Assembly: GCF_003667345.1 (NCBI RefSeq)
Contig: NZ_RCWF01000001.1
Location: forward strand, 434,001-498,000
Reading direction: 5' to 3'
Length of the DNA stretch: 64,000 bases
Source: Poseidonibacter antarcticus
GTDB taxonomy: Bacteria > Campylobacterota > Campylobacteria > Campylobacterales > Arcobacteraceae
The position numbers and the translations under genes were made by a program. Under the pieces are notes generated by a model. The model ran no database searches. It was not told where the DNA came from and saw nothing but the letters and a program-made list of their open reading frames with translations. This document shows positions 1-9,334 of this stretch, one piece after another (position 1 is the first letter of the stretch; the number at the start of each line of letters is the position of its first letter).

Positions 1-148
1 CTGCTACAAAATAGTACCCAATTACAAAAATAAATAAACATGCAAATCCAGCCCATGTCATTGTAATATCAGGGATTTCCCCTGTACTAGCTGTACTTGC
101 GAATAACGAAACTGTTGTTAACAGTAAAGTCATTAATAATTTTAACAT
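1..148 (-). CDS. Partial: N-terminus of probable NhaD-type Na+/H+ antiporter
   Basis: Only the first 49 codons lie in the window; the gene continues off the left edge. The protein starts MLKLLMTLLLTTVSLFAS, a signal-peptide-like or first membrane helix, followed by a motif TMTWAGF and a second hydrophobic stretch ending GYYFVA. That N-terminal pattern resembles NhaD-family sodium:proton antiporters of Campylobacterota; this is recognition from memory of the family, not from a search. The ATG (146-148) overlaps the nadB stop by one base (TAATG on the minus strand) and is preceded by an AAGGAG ribosome site inside the nadB 3' end, so translation is probably coupled to nadB. Another ion-transporter family is possible because so little is visible. 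Confidence 0.5.
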   Translation of the reverse strand, partial: MLKLLMTLLLTTVSLFASTASTGEIPDITMTWAGFACLFIFVIGYYFVA

Positions 149-1599
149 TAATTCTCCTTAATATAATGTGCTCCAAGCGATTCTTTACGCTTTAAAGCTG
201 CTTGTAATATTGACCTTGCCGTAAGTAGTCTTAAGAATAATAGTCTTCCAACATCTTGTTTTAAATATTCATTAATTTGAGATAATGCTTTTTCTAATTC
301 TTTTGGATCTCTTACTATAGCAACTGATTTCCACATAATCTGTCTTAGATTATTTTTGATATCTTTGTCAATTTTTTGATTTCTCACATATGATTTTATA
401 CTTTTCGTATAATTTTCTTGTGATATTTTGAAATTATTTTTAAGAGAATCTTCAACTGCTATTTGAGAGAAAACTAATCCTTCCAATAAAGAGTTTGAAG
501 CTAATCTATTTGCACCGTGAACTCCAGTACAAGCTGCTTCACCTACAGCATATAAGTTTTTCATACCCTTAACTTTTGCATCAAGTGTAGTTTCAATTCC
601 TCCCATTGCATAATGGAATGCAGGTGAAATAGGAACTTGTTCAAAAGGTAAGTCATAACCTAAATCTTTTAAATTAGCATAAATATTTGGGAATCTTTTT
701 TTGAAAGCTTCTTTTTCAAACTCTTCAAATGATAAGAAAATACCTAATCCTGTTTTTTGATTATAATCAAAAATAGAACGAGAAACTACATCTCTTGGTG
801 CTAATTCTCCATCTTCATGATAATCTTTTAAAAATCTATAACCATTTTCATCTACGATATGAGCACCCTCACCTCTTAATGCTTCTGATAATAAAGGTTT
901 TCTTGCAAAATGCGTTCCTTTTACAACTGTAGGATGAAATTGCATCATTTCCATATCTTTAAGGCTTAAACCTTTATGCGAAATAATACCTTGAATCTCA
1001 CCTGCAATTGCAGTTGAGTTTGTATGATATTTATACAATGAACCAATTCCACCACTAGCAATAATAGTATTATTGGCATAAACAACTCTTTGTTCTGTTT
1101 CACTTGTAAAAAATTGAACACCGTAACAAATATCGTCTTGAATTAATAAATCATTCACAACTACATTAGTTACAATCTCATGTTTACATTGTTGTATTAA
1201 AAACAAATGTGTCATTCGTCCTGTTGCATCTCCATCAGCATGAAGAATTCTACTTCTACTATGTGCAGCTTCTTTTGTAAAAGCTAATTTACCTTTAGCA
1301 TTTAAGTCAAATTTTAAACCTGAACTTATTAAATTCTTTACAGCAAGTAAAGATTTTCTACTTAATAATTCAACTGCTTTTTTATCATTATAATCTACAC
1401 CAGCAGTTAGAGTATCTTGAATGTGTGAAGGAATATCTTCATCATCAACTGCTGTAGCTATTCCGCCTTGCGCCCAAAAAGTATTACAGTCCCAAGGAGA
1501 CTTTTTACATAATACTAAAACTTTTTTGTCTTTAGGAATCAGTCTTGCAGCATTTAAACCAGCAACACCTGTTCCTATAATTATATAATCGTATACCAT
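148..1599 (-). CDS. nadB: L-aspartate oxidase
   Basis: NadB oxidises L-aspartate to iminoaspartate with FAD, the first step of de novo NAD synthesis; quinolinate synthase NadA then acts on the product. The protein has the N-terminal dinucleotide-binding motif IIIGTGVAGLNAA (about residues 6-18), the substrate region with AHSRSRILHADGDATGR (about 112-128), and the C-terminal flavin segment GVHGANRLASNSLLEG. At 483 residues it is shorter than the E. coli enzyme (about 540), mainly at the C-terminus. It follows the small lipoprotein gene with a 1-bp gap and runs into the NhaD-like gene by a TAATG overlap, so the three look like one transcript. No nadA or nadC is in the window. Confidence 0.95.
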   Translation of the reverse strand: MVYDYIIIGTGVAGLNAARLIPKDKKVLVLCKKSPWDCNTFWAQGGIATAVDDEDIPSHIQDTLTAGVDYNDKKAVELLSRKSLLAVKNLISSGLKFDLNAKGKLAFTKEAAHSRSRILHADGDATGRMTHLFLIQQCKHEIVTNVVVNDLLIQDDICYGVQFFTSETEQRVVYANNTIIASGGIGSLYKYHTNSTAIAGEIQGIISHKGLSLKDMEMMQFHPTVVKGTHFARKPLLSEALRGEGAHIVDENGYRFLKDYHEDGELAPRDVVSRSIFDYNQKTGLGIFLSFEEFEKEAFKKRFPNIYANLKDLGYDLPFEQVPISPAFHYAMGGIETTLDAKVKGMKNLYAVGEAACTGVHGANRLASNSLLEGLVFSQIAVEDSLKNNFKISQENYTKSIKSYVRNQKIDKDIKNNLRQIMWKSVAIVRDPKELEKALSQINEYLKQDVGRLLFLRLLTARSILQAALKRKESLGAHYIKEN

Positions 1600-1600
1600 G

Positions 1601-1750
1601 TTATTTACTTGCTTCTTTATTTTTTGTTATTGGAAGGGTTGGTTTGTCAGCTACATAAACAGGATCGCCTTTGTAACCACAACCACTAAAAGATAATATA
1701 AAACCTGCTATAATTAGCGTATGAAAAAATTGAATGAAATACTTAGTCAT
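1601..1750 (-). CDS. Small LptM-like lipoprotein (49 aa)
   Basis: This short ORF begins MTKYFIQFFHTLIIAGFILS, a signal sequence, then FSGC-GYKGDPVYV. A lipobox-like cysteine at residue 24 followed by G-x-K-G-D/P-x-Y is the hallmark of LptM (YifL) lipoproteins, which in E. coli help the LPS translocon LptD mature. The hydrophobic segment, lipidation cysteine and motif are seen; the function is inferred from family. The stop lies 1 bp before the nadB start. The start ATG (1748-1750) lies inside the 5' end of the DUF721 gene on the opposite strand, giving a 30-bp divergent overlap. An AGGA sits about 12 bases upstream of the ATG. The phenylalanine at -3 of the lipobox is not ideal. Confidence 0.6.
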   Translation of the reverse strand: MTKYFIQFFHTLIIAGFILSFSGCGYKGDPVYVADKPTLPITKNKEASK

Positions 1751-2137
1751 CTTAAAAAAAATCCTGAATTCAGAAAAATTAATACATCAACTTCAATTAA
1801 AAAATTTATTGAAGTGCTACCTCTAAAATTAAAAAAAGGAGTTAAATTTGCTTATATAAGAACGCAAACTTTGTATTTTGTATTAACCCATCCTGTTTAT
1901 AAAATGGAATTTGAGTATAACAAAGCAGATATAAAATCATTATTAAAAATGGGAAATTTTGATAATGTTACAGAAATTGCTTTTTTTGTTTCTAATAAAA
2001 TTGAGAAAAAAGAAAAGATAAAAAAGGAAGAACCTTTATTTAAAGAACGAGCAAAAGGTAGTTTTTATAATCAAGCAAAAGATGGTAAAATCTATGAAAA
2101 GTTTGAAAATATTCGAGAAATTATAAGAGGGTCTTAA
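1721..2137 (+). CDS. DUF721 (DciA-like) protein
   Basis: A 138-residue, lysine-rich soluble protein. Residues about 5-75 (ILSHLKKNPEFRK, then VKFAYIRTQTLYFVLTHPVY and a run ending DIKSLLK) resemble the DUF721 domain; this family includes DciA, which loads the replicative helicase in bacteria lacking DnaC. The family assignment is from recognition and the helicase role is inference. The C-terminal part is charged and probably flexible. The start has no clear Shine-Dalgarno and overlaps the divergent lipoprotein gene by 30 bp. The 3' end overlaps the convergent metallopeptidase gene by 17 bp. Confidence 0.6.
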   Translation: MKKLNEILSHLKKNPEFRKINTSTSIKKFIEVLPLKLKKGVKFAYIRTQTLYFVLTHPVYKMEFEYNKADIKSLLKMGNFDNVTEIAFFVSNKIEKKEKIKKEEPLFKERAKGSFYNQAKDGKIYEKFENIREIIRGS

Positions 2138-2714
2138 ATAATTTCTCTCTTTCTTTATAATCTGGGCAATAACATTCAACTAAATTCCAAAACTTTTTGG
2201 AGTGATTTTTATGTTTGATATGTGCTAATTCGTGAACTACAACATATTGAGCAATTTCTATTGGAAATTTACAAAGCTGTGTATTAAAATTTAATCCATT
2301 TTTATAATTACACGAACCCCACGTTCTTTTGTTTTTTCTATATTTAATTGAGGTTGGATAAAGATTCATTAGTTTTGAGTACTTTTCTACAAGACTTGGA
2401 ATTACTTTTTCTATACTTTCTCTATAAAATTTATCAATATTTTTAATTTTGTAATCATATAATTTTTTTATCTCACCAAAATATAAAAATTCATCATCAT
2501 TCAATTGTGTCTGATTTATATGACTTAAAGCCTTTATTAGCCAATTCTTTTTTCTTTCTAATAATTCTAAAGCATCAAGATATGTAAAATTTATGTTAGC
2601 TTTTATATGTATTAAATTATTATTAATAACCCTTAAATAACAATGTTTTATATGCCTTTTATTCTCAAACTTAACAGTAAGTACCAAAGAATCAATATTA
2701 TGTTCAAATTCCAA
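2121..2714 (-). CDS. YgjP-type zinc metallopeptidase (DUF45)
   Basis: A 197-residue protein with the zinc-binding HELAH motif at about residues 161-165 and a following H-x-H-K-N-H-S-K-K-F-W segment that supplies the third ligand. Upstream lies the family block KRTWGSCNYKNGLNFN. This is the M48-related YgjP/DUF45 family, whose physiological substrates are poorly known. There is no signal peptide, so it should be cytoplasmic. Its C-terminus overlaps the tail of the convergent DUF721 gene, and its start diverges from aspC with only about 80 bp between them, which must contain both promoters. Confidence 0.85.
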   Translation of the reverse strand: MEFEHNIDSLVLTVKFENKRHIKHCYLRVINNNLIHIKANINFTYLDALELLERKKNWLIKALSHINQTQLNDDEFLYFGEIKKLYDYKIKNIDKFYRESIEKVIPSLVEKYSKLMNLYPTSIKYRKNKRTWGSCNYKNGLNFNTQLCKFPIEIAQYVVVHELAHIKHKNHSKKFWNLVECYCPDYKEREKLFKTLL

Positions 2715-2796
2715 GCTTTTCCTTAAGATTATTTTTGTTATAATCCAACATTATATCATAGAAAATATGATCAATATTACATACGAGGAAACATTA

Positions 2797-3966
2797 ATGA
2801 AAATTGCAAACAGAATGGAAAACTTATCTCCATCGGTAACTATGGCAATTACAGCTCTTGCAAGAGAACTGAAAGCTCAAGGTAAAGATATATTAAGTTT
2901 TAGTGCAGGTGAACCAGATTTTGATACACCAGAAGTTATTAAACAAGCAGCTATAAAAGCTATAACTGAAGGTTACACAAAATACACTGCAGTAGAAGGT
3001 ATAACGCAAACCAAACAGGCAATCATTAATAAGTTAAAAAGAGATCACAATTTAGATTATAGTTTAGATAATATCATAGTTAGTAATGGTGCGAAACATT
3101 CATTATTTAATCTTTTTCAAGTATTAATTGAAAAAGGTGATGAAGTAATTATTCCTGCTCCATATTGGGTTACTTATCCTGAACAAGTAAAATATTCTGA
3201 TGGTGTTCCAGTGATTATTGAAACAGAAGATACAAATAATTTTAAAATTACAGCAGAGCAATTAAAAAATGCAATAACTGAAAAAACTAGAATTCTTTTA
3301 ATAAATACTCCATCTAATCCAACAGGTGCTGTTTATACAAAAGAAGAATTAGAAGCAATAGCTGAAGTTTTAAAAGGTACTGATATTTTAGTATTATCAG
3401 ATGAAATGTATGAAAAAATCATATATGATGGTAAAAAATTTACTGCACTTGCACAAATATCTGAAGATATGTATCAAAGAACAGTTACTATTAACGGTTT
3501 AAGTAAAGCAGCAGCTATGACAGGTTGGAGATTTGGTTATTTAGCAAGTCCTAAAACTGAACTTATAAAAGCTATGATTAAATTACAAGGTCAAGTAACT
3601 TCAAATGTAAACTCAATCACTCAATACGCAGCAATCCCTGCACTTGAAGGTGAAGCTGATGATACAATGGAAATTATGAGAAAAGAGTTTGAAAAAAGAA
3701 GAAATATTGCAGTTAAATCTTTTAATGAAATCAAAGGTTTAAGAACTCTTAATCCAGATGGTGCATTTTATTTATTTGTAAATATTAAAGATGTTTCAAA
3801 TGATTCTATAAAATTTTGTGCAGATCTACTAGAACAAAAAGGTGTCGCTTTAGTACCAGGTCTTGCATTTGGAACTGAAGGATATATTAGATTTTCTTTT
3901 GCTACAGACTTAAAAACAATCGAAGAAGGAATCAAAAGAATCAAAGAGTTTGTAGAAAACAAATAA
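2797..3966 (+). CDS. aspC: Aspartate aminotransferase (class I, PLP)
   Basis: A class I/II aminotransferase that interconverts aspartate and 2-oxoglutarate with oxaloacetate and glutamate. The PLP lysine is in the NGLSKAAAMTGWRFGY block (about residue 237), with NAPxW-like PAPYWVTYPEQ and the NTPSNPTGAVY block upstream, typical of the subgroup Ib enzymes. The reading frame is open from an ATG at 2767, but a good ribosome site (CGAGGAA) lies 6 bases before the ATG at 2797, giving MKIANRMENLSPS, the usual N-terminus of this family, so I place the start there (389 aa). It is followed after 2 bp by a cation transporter gene. Confidence 0.9.
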   Translation: MKIANRMENLSPSVTMAITALARELKAQGKDILSFSAGEPDFDTPEVIKQAAIKAITEGYTKYTAVEGITQTKQAIINKLKRDHNLDYSLDNIIVSNGAKHSLFNLFQVLIEKGDEVIIPAPYWVTYPEQVKYSDGVPVIIETEDTNNFKITAEQLKNAITEKTRILLINTPSNPTGAVYTKEELEAIAEVLKGTDILVLSDEMYEKIIYDGKKFTALAQISEDMYQRTVTINGLSKAAAMTGWRFGYLASPKTELIKAMIKLQGQVTSNVNSITQYAAIPALEGEADDTMEIMRKEFEKRRNIAVKSFNEIKGLRTLNPDGAFYLFVNIKDVSNDSIKFCADLLEQKGVALVPGLAFGTEGYIRFSFATDLKTIEEGIKRIKEFVENK

Positions 3967-3968
3967 TT

Positions 3969-4853
3969 ATGACTCTTCAAAAAAAAGCTACGGTCGTATC
4001 AACATCAGTTGCGGCCCTTCTTACAGTTATCAAACTTATAATTGGAATAGCTAGTGGATCTGTTGCTGTTTTAGCTTCAGCAATAGATTCTATTCTAGAT
4101 ATGTTTGTCTCAATTTTTAATTATTTTGCAATATCAAACTCTGAAAAACCAGCAGACAATGAATTTAACTATGGTAGAGGAAAAATAGAAGCCCTAGCTT
4201 CTGTTGTAGAAGGTACAATAATTACTGTATCTGGACTATTTTTACTTTATCAAGCCATACAAAAAGCAATAAATGGTGAAGTTTCACAATATATGGGAAC
4301 ATCAATTATTGTTATGATTATATCTCTTGTAATCACTGTTTTCTTGGTAATTTACTTAAATAAAGTTGCAAAAAAAACAAACTCAATGGTTATAAAAGCA
4401 GATGCACTTCACTATAAAACAGATGTTTATTCAAATGTTGCCGTATTAGTATCACTACTTCTAGTTAACTTCACAGGATATGAAATAATCGATGTTCTAG
4501 TAGGTAGTGGTATTGCATTGTTTATTATTTATTCTTCTTATGAGTTAATTCATGATGGAATATTGGTACTATTAGATAGAGCTGTTGATCATGATGTTGT
4601 TAATAAAATCGAAGCTATTATCAAAAATAATGATAATGTTAATACATATCACCTTCTAAAAACAAGAGAAGCAGGTCATCAGACTTTTGTAGAAGTGCAC
4701 TTGGTTTTTAACTGTATTATTACTCTAATGGATGCACATAGAGCTAGTGATAAAATTGAACAAGAAATAGAAGACTTAGATAAAAATAGAGATTGGATTA
4801 TCAATATCCATATGGATCCTTATGATGATTTTACAATCAATGGTGAAAAGTAA
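3969..4853 (+). CDS. CDF cation efflux protein (FieF-like)
   Basis: A cation diffusion facilitator that exports divalent metals (Zn, Fe, Cd or Mn) in exchange for protons across the inner membrane. The family metal site is visible: DSILD in TM2 and HYKTD in TM5 (DxxxD plus HxxxD), with YGRGKIEALAS between TM2 and TM3. A cytoplasmic C-terminal domain follows from about residue 205, with VEVHLVF and a histidine in INIHMDPYDD. The length (294 aa) is normal for FieF. It starts 2 bp after aspC and is followed 12 bp later by the rhodanese gene, so co-transcription is likely. The exact metal cannot be read from the sequence. Confidence 0.88.
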   Translation: MTLQKKATVVSTSVAALLTVIKLIIGIASGSVAVLASAIDSILDMFVSIFNYFAISNSEKPADNEFNYGRGKIEALASVVEGTIITVSGLFLLYQAIQKAINGEVSQYMGTSIIVMIISLVITVFLVIYLNKVAKKTNSMVIKADALHYKTDVYSNVAVLVSLLLVNFTGYEIIDVLVGSGIALFIIYSSYELIHDGILVLLDRAVDHDVVNKIEAIIKNNDNVNTYHLLKTREAGHQTFVEVHLVFNCIITLMDAHRASDKIEQEIEDLDKNRDWIINIHMDPYDDFTINGEK

Positions 4854-4865
4854 TAAAGAATTAAT

Positions 4866-5303
4866 ATGATGAAAATTTTATTTATCTTTATGATTTTTGT
4901 ATCCGTAATCTTTGCAGATACACAAATAAACTACAACACTGCAAAGCTTTATAAAGAAGATATTTCCTCAAGCACAGCTTATAAAATGCAACAAAAAGGT
5001 GCTTTATTAATTGATGTAAGAACAAAAGTAGAATTTGAAGAATCAAGAGCAAAAAACTCTATAAATATTCCAATCTTTAAAGACCAAAATGGAAAAAGAG
5101 TCTTTAATAAAGCATTCTTAAATGAAGTCTATCAAGCATCAAATAGAAACCTAAACAAAAAAATTCTACTAATCTGTAGAAGTGGTTCAAGAACAAAAGT
5201 TGCAAGTAATATCCTAGCACAACAAGGTTTTAAAGACATTTACAATATACAATATGGATTTCAATATGATTGGTTGAAAGTTGGTTTACCTACACAAAGG
5301 TAA
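4866..5303 (+). CDS. Periplasmic rhodanese-domain protein
   Basis: A 145-residue protein with an N-terminal signal sequence (MMKILFIFMIFVSVIFAD) and a single rhodanese domain. The active-site loop CRSGSR begins at Cys104 and the CH2A-like block LIDVRTKVEFEE is present. It probably transfers sulfane sulfur or reduces an oxyanion in the periplasm; the substrate is unknown. The export signal and catalytic cysteine are seen directly. It closes an aspC, CDF, rhodanese run and no terminator hairpin is obvious after it. The 259 bp to the next gene are AT-rich, with no recognisable gene. Confidence 0.85.
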   Translation: MMKILFIFMIFVSVIFADTQINYNTAKLYKEDISSSTAYKMQQKGALLIDVRTKVEFEESRAKNSINIPIFKDQNGKRVFNKAFLNEVYQASNRNLNKKILLICRSGSRTKVASNILAQQGFKDIYNIQYGFQYDWLKVGLPTQR

Positions 5304-5562
5304 AAGAATACATCTTTCTTCTTCAATATTTTAAATTTTATATATAAAGTATAATCTATTCTAATATAGTTCATTCAATAAACTCACATCATTAATTAGA
5401 TACAATAGCCACTTAAATTTAAATAAATGAAAACAATTTATTATTATATAGACTTACAAGGTATAATACAAAATTTTTGATACTAAAAGTAGAATACTAT
5501 ATATTAACAAGTCTATAATTAACTATCTATAAAATACTATTTTAAGGGATTCATAAACAAAT

Positions 5563-7518
5563 ATGGCACTAATAGACTTACAAAACATTTCAAAACAATA
5601 TGATACAAAAGTTATTTTAAAAAATGTAAACTTTACTTTAAACACAGGTCAAAGAATAGCCGTAATTGGTCAAAATGGTCAAGGGAAATCTACACTTCTT
5701 AAGATAATTACAGGTGAGATTGAAGAGGATGATGGTGTTAAAGCTATTGATAAATCAATAAAAGTTGAGATGCTAGCACAGCATCCAAAGTTTGATGATA
5801 ATCTAATAGTTCGTGATGCTATTGAAAATCAATTAAAAGAGTTAAAAGATGCAAGAGTTGAGTATGAAGAGGTTTCTTTAAAAATTATTGATGATTATGA
5901 AAACAATGATTTAATCAATAGACAAAGTGAGCTTTCGACTTTTCTTGAATTCCATAATGCTTGGGATTTGGACAATATGATTGAGCGTGTTTTAAAAGAG
6001 TTTCAACTAAAAGAGTATGAATTTAAAGATGTAAATCTTCTAAGTGGTGGTGAGCAAAGAAGAGTTTCTTTAGCTGCTTTACTTTTGAAAAAACCTGATG
6101 TTTTACTTTTAGATGAGCCAACCAATCACCTTGATGTTTATATGGTTGAATTTTTAGAACAACTTTTAATGAAGAATAATTTTACACTTATCTTTATTTC
6201 TCATGATAGATATTTTATTGATAATATTGCGACTTCAGTTATTGAGGTTGAAGGTGGTTCTTTACGAAAATTCCAAGGTGGATATTCTTCATATTTAGAA
6301 CAAAAGCAACAATTACTTGAAAATATGCAAAAAGACCATCAAAATATGCTTGGTTTATTTAAAAGAGAAGCACATTGGATGCAAAGAGGTGTTACAGCAA
6401 GACGGAAGAGAAATGTAAGAAGAAAAGCTGAATACTTAGAATTAAAAGAAAAGGTAAAATCAACACCTTCTGCTATTAGAAAAATGAGTGTTGAATTACA
6501 AAGAGAACAAAAGTCTTTTAATTCAGGAGAAGCAAGAACTCAAAACAAAAGAAAAATGCTTTTTGAACTTGATGATATTGGTATCACTCTTGGAGATAAA
6601 CTTCTTATAAAAGATTTTACTACAAGAATTTTACAAAAAGATACTATTGCAATAGTAGGACCAAATGGTACTGGAAAATCTACAATGCTTAAAATATTTA
6701 TGGAAAAACTTAAAGTAGATTATGGAAGATTTAAAAAAGGTGAATTCAAAGTAGGATATTTTGATCAACATAGAGAAATGCTAAATGACAATCAAAGTAT
6801 TATGCACACTTTTTGTCCAAATGGTGGTGATTTAGTTGAGCTAAATGATGGTAGAACTATGCACGTTTATGGTTACTTGAAAAACTTTTTATTTCCAAAA
6901 GAGTACTTAGAAAAGAAAATTGGTGTTTTAAGTGGTGGAGAAAAAAATAGAGTTGCTTTAGCTTTATTATTTACTAAAAGTATTGATTGTCTCGTTCTTG
7001 ATGAGCCTACAAATGATCTAGATTTACCTACTATTAATATTTTAGAAGAGTATTTAGAAAACTTCCAAGGTGCTGTTATTTTTGTATCTCATGATAGATA
7101 TTTTGTAGATAAACTTGCAAAAAAATTATTTGTATTTACAGGTGTAAATGGAAAAGTTGAAGAGAGTTTCCAACCATATAGTGAATATTTAGAAATTGAA
7201 AAAGAGCTAAAAGATTTAAGTTCTTTAGAAAATAGTTTAAATAAAGAGCAAAATGAAAAACCAAAAGAACAAGTAAAAAAGAAACAAGTAAAATTATCTT
7301 TTAATGACCAAAGAGACCATGACAATTTACCAAAAGAAATTGAAGAATTAGAAGAAAGAATAGAAGAAATAAACAATTGTTTAATGGATCCAAAGTGCTA
7401 TGAAGAAAAAGGAATAGTTGCAGTATCCCAAGAACTCGAAAAAGTTGAAGCAATTTATGAGACTAAAGTAGAAAGATTTTTACAACTAGAAGAGCTAATA
7501 GAAAGCTTTAACTCATAA
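5563..7518 (+). CDS. uup: ABC-F family ATPase (Uup-like)
   Basis: A soluble protein of two ABC cassettes without membrane segments, as in the ABC-F ribosome-associated ATPases. Cassette 1 has Walker A GQNGQGKST and signature LSGGEQRRVSLA; cassette 2 has GPNGTGKST and LSGGEKNRVALA. Both Walker B motifs end LLDEPTNHLD or VLDEPTNDLD. A basic linker (about 265-330, with RRKRNVRRK) separates them, and a C-terminal acidic coiled coil (about 585-651) resembles the Uup DNA/ribosome-binding tail. At 651 residues it matches Uup length. The role in translation or ribosome rescue is from family knowledge. A possible ribosome site, AAGGGAT, lies about a dozen bases before the ATG, a long spacing. Confidence 0.88.
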   Translation: MALIDLQNISKQYDTKVILKNVNFTLNTGQRIAVIGQNGQGKSTLLKIITGEIEEDDGVKAIDKSIKVEMLAQHPKFDDNLIVRDAIENQLKELKDARVEYEEVSLKIIDDYENNDLINRQSELSTFLEFHNAWDLDNMIERVLKEFQLKEYEFKDVNLLSGGEQRRVSLAALLLKKPDVLLLDEPTNHLDVYMVEFLEQLLMKNNFTLIFISHDRYFIDNIATSVIEVEGGSLRKFQGGYSSYLEQKQQLLENMQKDHQNMLGLFKREAHWMQRGVTARRKRNVRRKAEYLELKEKVKSTPSAIRKMSVELQREQKSFNSGEARTQNKRKMLFELDDIGITLGDKLLIKDFTTRILQKDTIAIVGPNGTGKSTMLKIFMEKLKVDYGRFKKGEFKVGYFDQHREMLNDNQSIMHTFCPNGGDLVELNDGRTMHVYGYLKNFLFPKEYLEKKIGVLSGGEKNRVALALLFTKSIDCLVLDEPTNDLDLPTINILEEYLENFQGAVIFVSHDRYFVDKLAKKLFVFTGVNGKVEESFQPYSEYLEIEKELKDLSSLENSLNKEQNEKPKEQVKKKQVKLSFNDQRDHDNLPKEIEELEERIEEINNCLMDPKCYEEKGIVAVSQELEKVEAIYETKVERFLQLEELIESFNS

Positions 7519-7560
7519 AAGGATATAATCCCGCATAAATAATAAAAGACAAGGACTAAA

Positions 7561-8004
7561 ATGAGTTTAAAACAACAACTTAAAGACGATGTTAAAACAG
7601 CTATGAGAGCAAAAGACATAGTAAAAAGAGATTCAATTAGAACTATTAATACTATGATTAAACAAATCGAAGTAGATGAAAGAATAGAATTAGATGATGC
7701 AGCAATAATCAAACTTATTCAAAAAGGTATCAAACAAAGAGATGAAGCAATTTCTCAGTTTAAAGAAGCTGGTCGTGATGATTTAATAGCTAAAGAACAA
7801 GAACAAATTGATGTATTCAAATTATATTTACCAGAGCAAGTATCAGATGAAAACTTAGAAATCGGAATGAAAGAAGTTATTGCACAAGTTGGTGCTAGTT
7901 CGATGAAAGATATGGGAAAAGTAATGGGTGCAGCTAGTAAAAAATTTGCAGGTGTTGCTGATGGAAAAAGAATAAATGAAATGGTTAAGAAACTTTTAGG
8001 ATAA
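7561..8004 (+). CDS. GatB/YqeY domain protein
   Basis: A 147-residue helical protein with the full YqeY pattern: MSLKQQLKDDVKTAMRAKDIVKRDSIRTI at the start, the IKQRDEAISQFKEAGRDDL block, and the C-terminal DMGKVMGAA...ADGKRINEMVKKLL. It resembles the tRNA-binding tail of GatB and may assist tRNA-dependent amidation, although the role of the free-standing protein is unproven. A TATAAT sequence at 7524-7529 just after the ABC-F stop could be its own promoter. The diguanylate cyclase gene follows after 18 bp. Confidence 0.9.
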   Translation: MSLKQQLKDDVKTAMRAKDIVKRDSIRTINTMIKQIEVDERIELDDAAIIKLIQKGIKQRDEAISQFKEAGRDDLIAKEQEQIDVFKLYLPEQVSDENLEIGMKEVIAQVGASSMKDMGKVMGAASKKFAGVADGKRINEMVKKLLG

Positions 8005-8022
8005 AAAATTTTAGGATTAACT

Positions 8023-9150
8023 ATGAATAAAGAATTTGAAGAAATCTTTTCAAAATTAACAATAACTGAAAAAAATGTAGTAAGAGATAATAATATTGCT
8101 ACTCCTATAGCATTACTCCCACTACTCTTAAATAGAGTTTCAACAGAAAATGTTGAAGAGTTAGCTTCCTTACTTAAACAGTCTGTTTTACCATCAATTT
8201 GTTCAGAAATTGATGATGAAATAGAAGAACTTTTTGAAAAGATTGATAAAAATGCAAATTTATTATTTGAAAAAGAAATACAAGAAAAAATTCAAGAATT
8301 TATAGAAAAAAGATTTGAAAGAGATAAACAAGTTGTTATTCAAAGAACTTCTGATATCTCAAAATTCGTTACACTAATGGGTGAATTTTTAAATGATGCA
8401 ATAACAAGCAATGGATTCAGTTCTAAAAATGTATTAGATATTAAAGAAAAAATTCAATCTATTGATTTATCAAAAGATGGAATAAAAGAATTATCAATCT
8501 TACAAACTGAATTAATTGATGCAGCAGCTTTAATTGAAGTAGAGATGAATACAGTTACAAATAAATTACAATCAGGTAAAACAAAAGTTCAAGAACTTGA
8601 AGAAAAAGTCAGTACATTAGAAAATGAACTTACAAAAAGTAAGAATGAAAGTAGGAAAGACCACCTTACTGGTCTTCTTACAAGAAGAGCTTATAATGAT
8701 GAAATAAAAAAAATAGAAAGCTCTTATAAACGACATAATACTCAATATGCAGTTGTATTTTTTGATCTTGATTATTTCAAAAAAGTAAATGATACTTATG
8801 GTCATGAATGTGGAGATGTTGTACTTTCAACCTTTGCAAAGATTCTAGAAAAAAACACAAGAGATCATGATATTGTTGGAAGATATGGAGGAGAAGAATT
8901 TGTTGCAATTGTTCATTATAATCTAAATAGAGAACTTTTACAATACTTGAAAAGAATAAAAACAATTGTTACTACAAATAAATTCTTATATAAAGAACAT
9001 GCTATAGGAGTAACCTTTTCAGCGGGGGTAGCAACTAGAGCAGATCATAAATCTTATGATAGCACGATACAAAAAGCGGATATGTTATTATATGAAGCAA
9101 AAGAAAATGGACGAAATCAAATCAAACTTGAAGATGGAAAAATTATATAG
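8023..9150 (+). CDS. Diguanylate cyclase (GGDEF domain), cytoplasmic
   Basis: The C-terminal half (about 215-372) is a GGDEF domain with active-site motif GGEEF and metal/GTP residues in FFDLDYFKKVNDTYGHECGD. An RxxD inhibitory site (RDHD) lies five residues before GGEEF, so feedback inhibition by c-di-GMP is predicted. The N-terminal about 200 residues have no transmembrane segment; they are helical and end in a coiled coil (VQELEEKVSTLENELTKSK) feeding into the catalytic domain. I do not recognise a named sensor domain there. The protein should make cyclic di-GMP in the cytoplasm and influence motility or attachment. The 184 bp after it hold no gene I can support. Confidence 0.9.
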   Translation: MNKEFEEIFSKLTITEKNVVRDNNIATPIALLPLLLNRVSTENVEELASLLKQSVLPSICSEIDDEIEELFEKIDKNANLLFEKEIQEKIQEFIEKRFERDKQVVIQRTSDISKFVTLMGEFLNDAITSNGFSSKNVLDIKEKIQSIDLSKDGIKELSILQTELIDAAALIEVEMNTVTNKLQSGKTKVQELEEKVSTLENELTKSKNESRKDHLTGLLTRRAYNDEIKKIESSYKRHNTQYAVVFFDLDYFKKVNDTYGHECGDVVLSTFAKILEKNTRDHDIVGRYGGEEFVAIVHYNLNRELLQYLKRIKTIVTTNKFLYKEHAIGVTFSAGVATRADHKSYDSTIQKADMLLYEAKENGRNQIKLEDGKII

Positions 9151-9334
9151 TTTTTCCAATTCAAACAAGATAATCAAGACCATTTAACACTCCTTCTTTT
9201 TAAATTACTAATTATATATCAAAAATTTAATCTTCTAATAACTCTTATTTTTACGTAAGTTAAATTTATTAACTGACAATAAATGACTATTAAAAATATA
9301 TAAATCAACTATACTTAAATAAAAAGGCTTCAAT

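Noticed and set aside
5304-5562. Weak inverted repeat TATAGACTT / AAGTCTATA before the ABC-F gene
   Set aside because: Short arms with a 53-base loop in very AT-rich DNA are likely to occur by chance.
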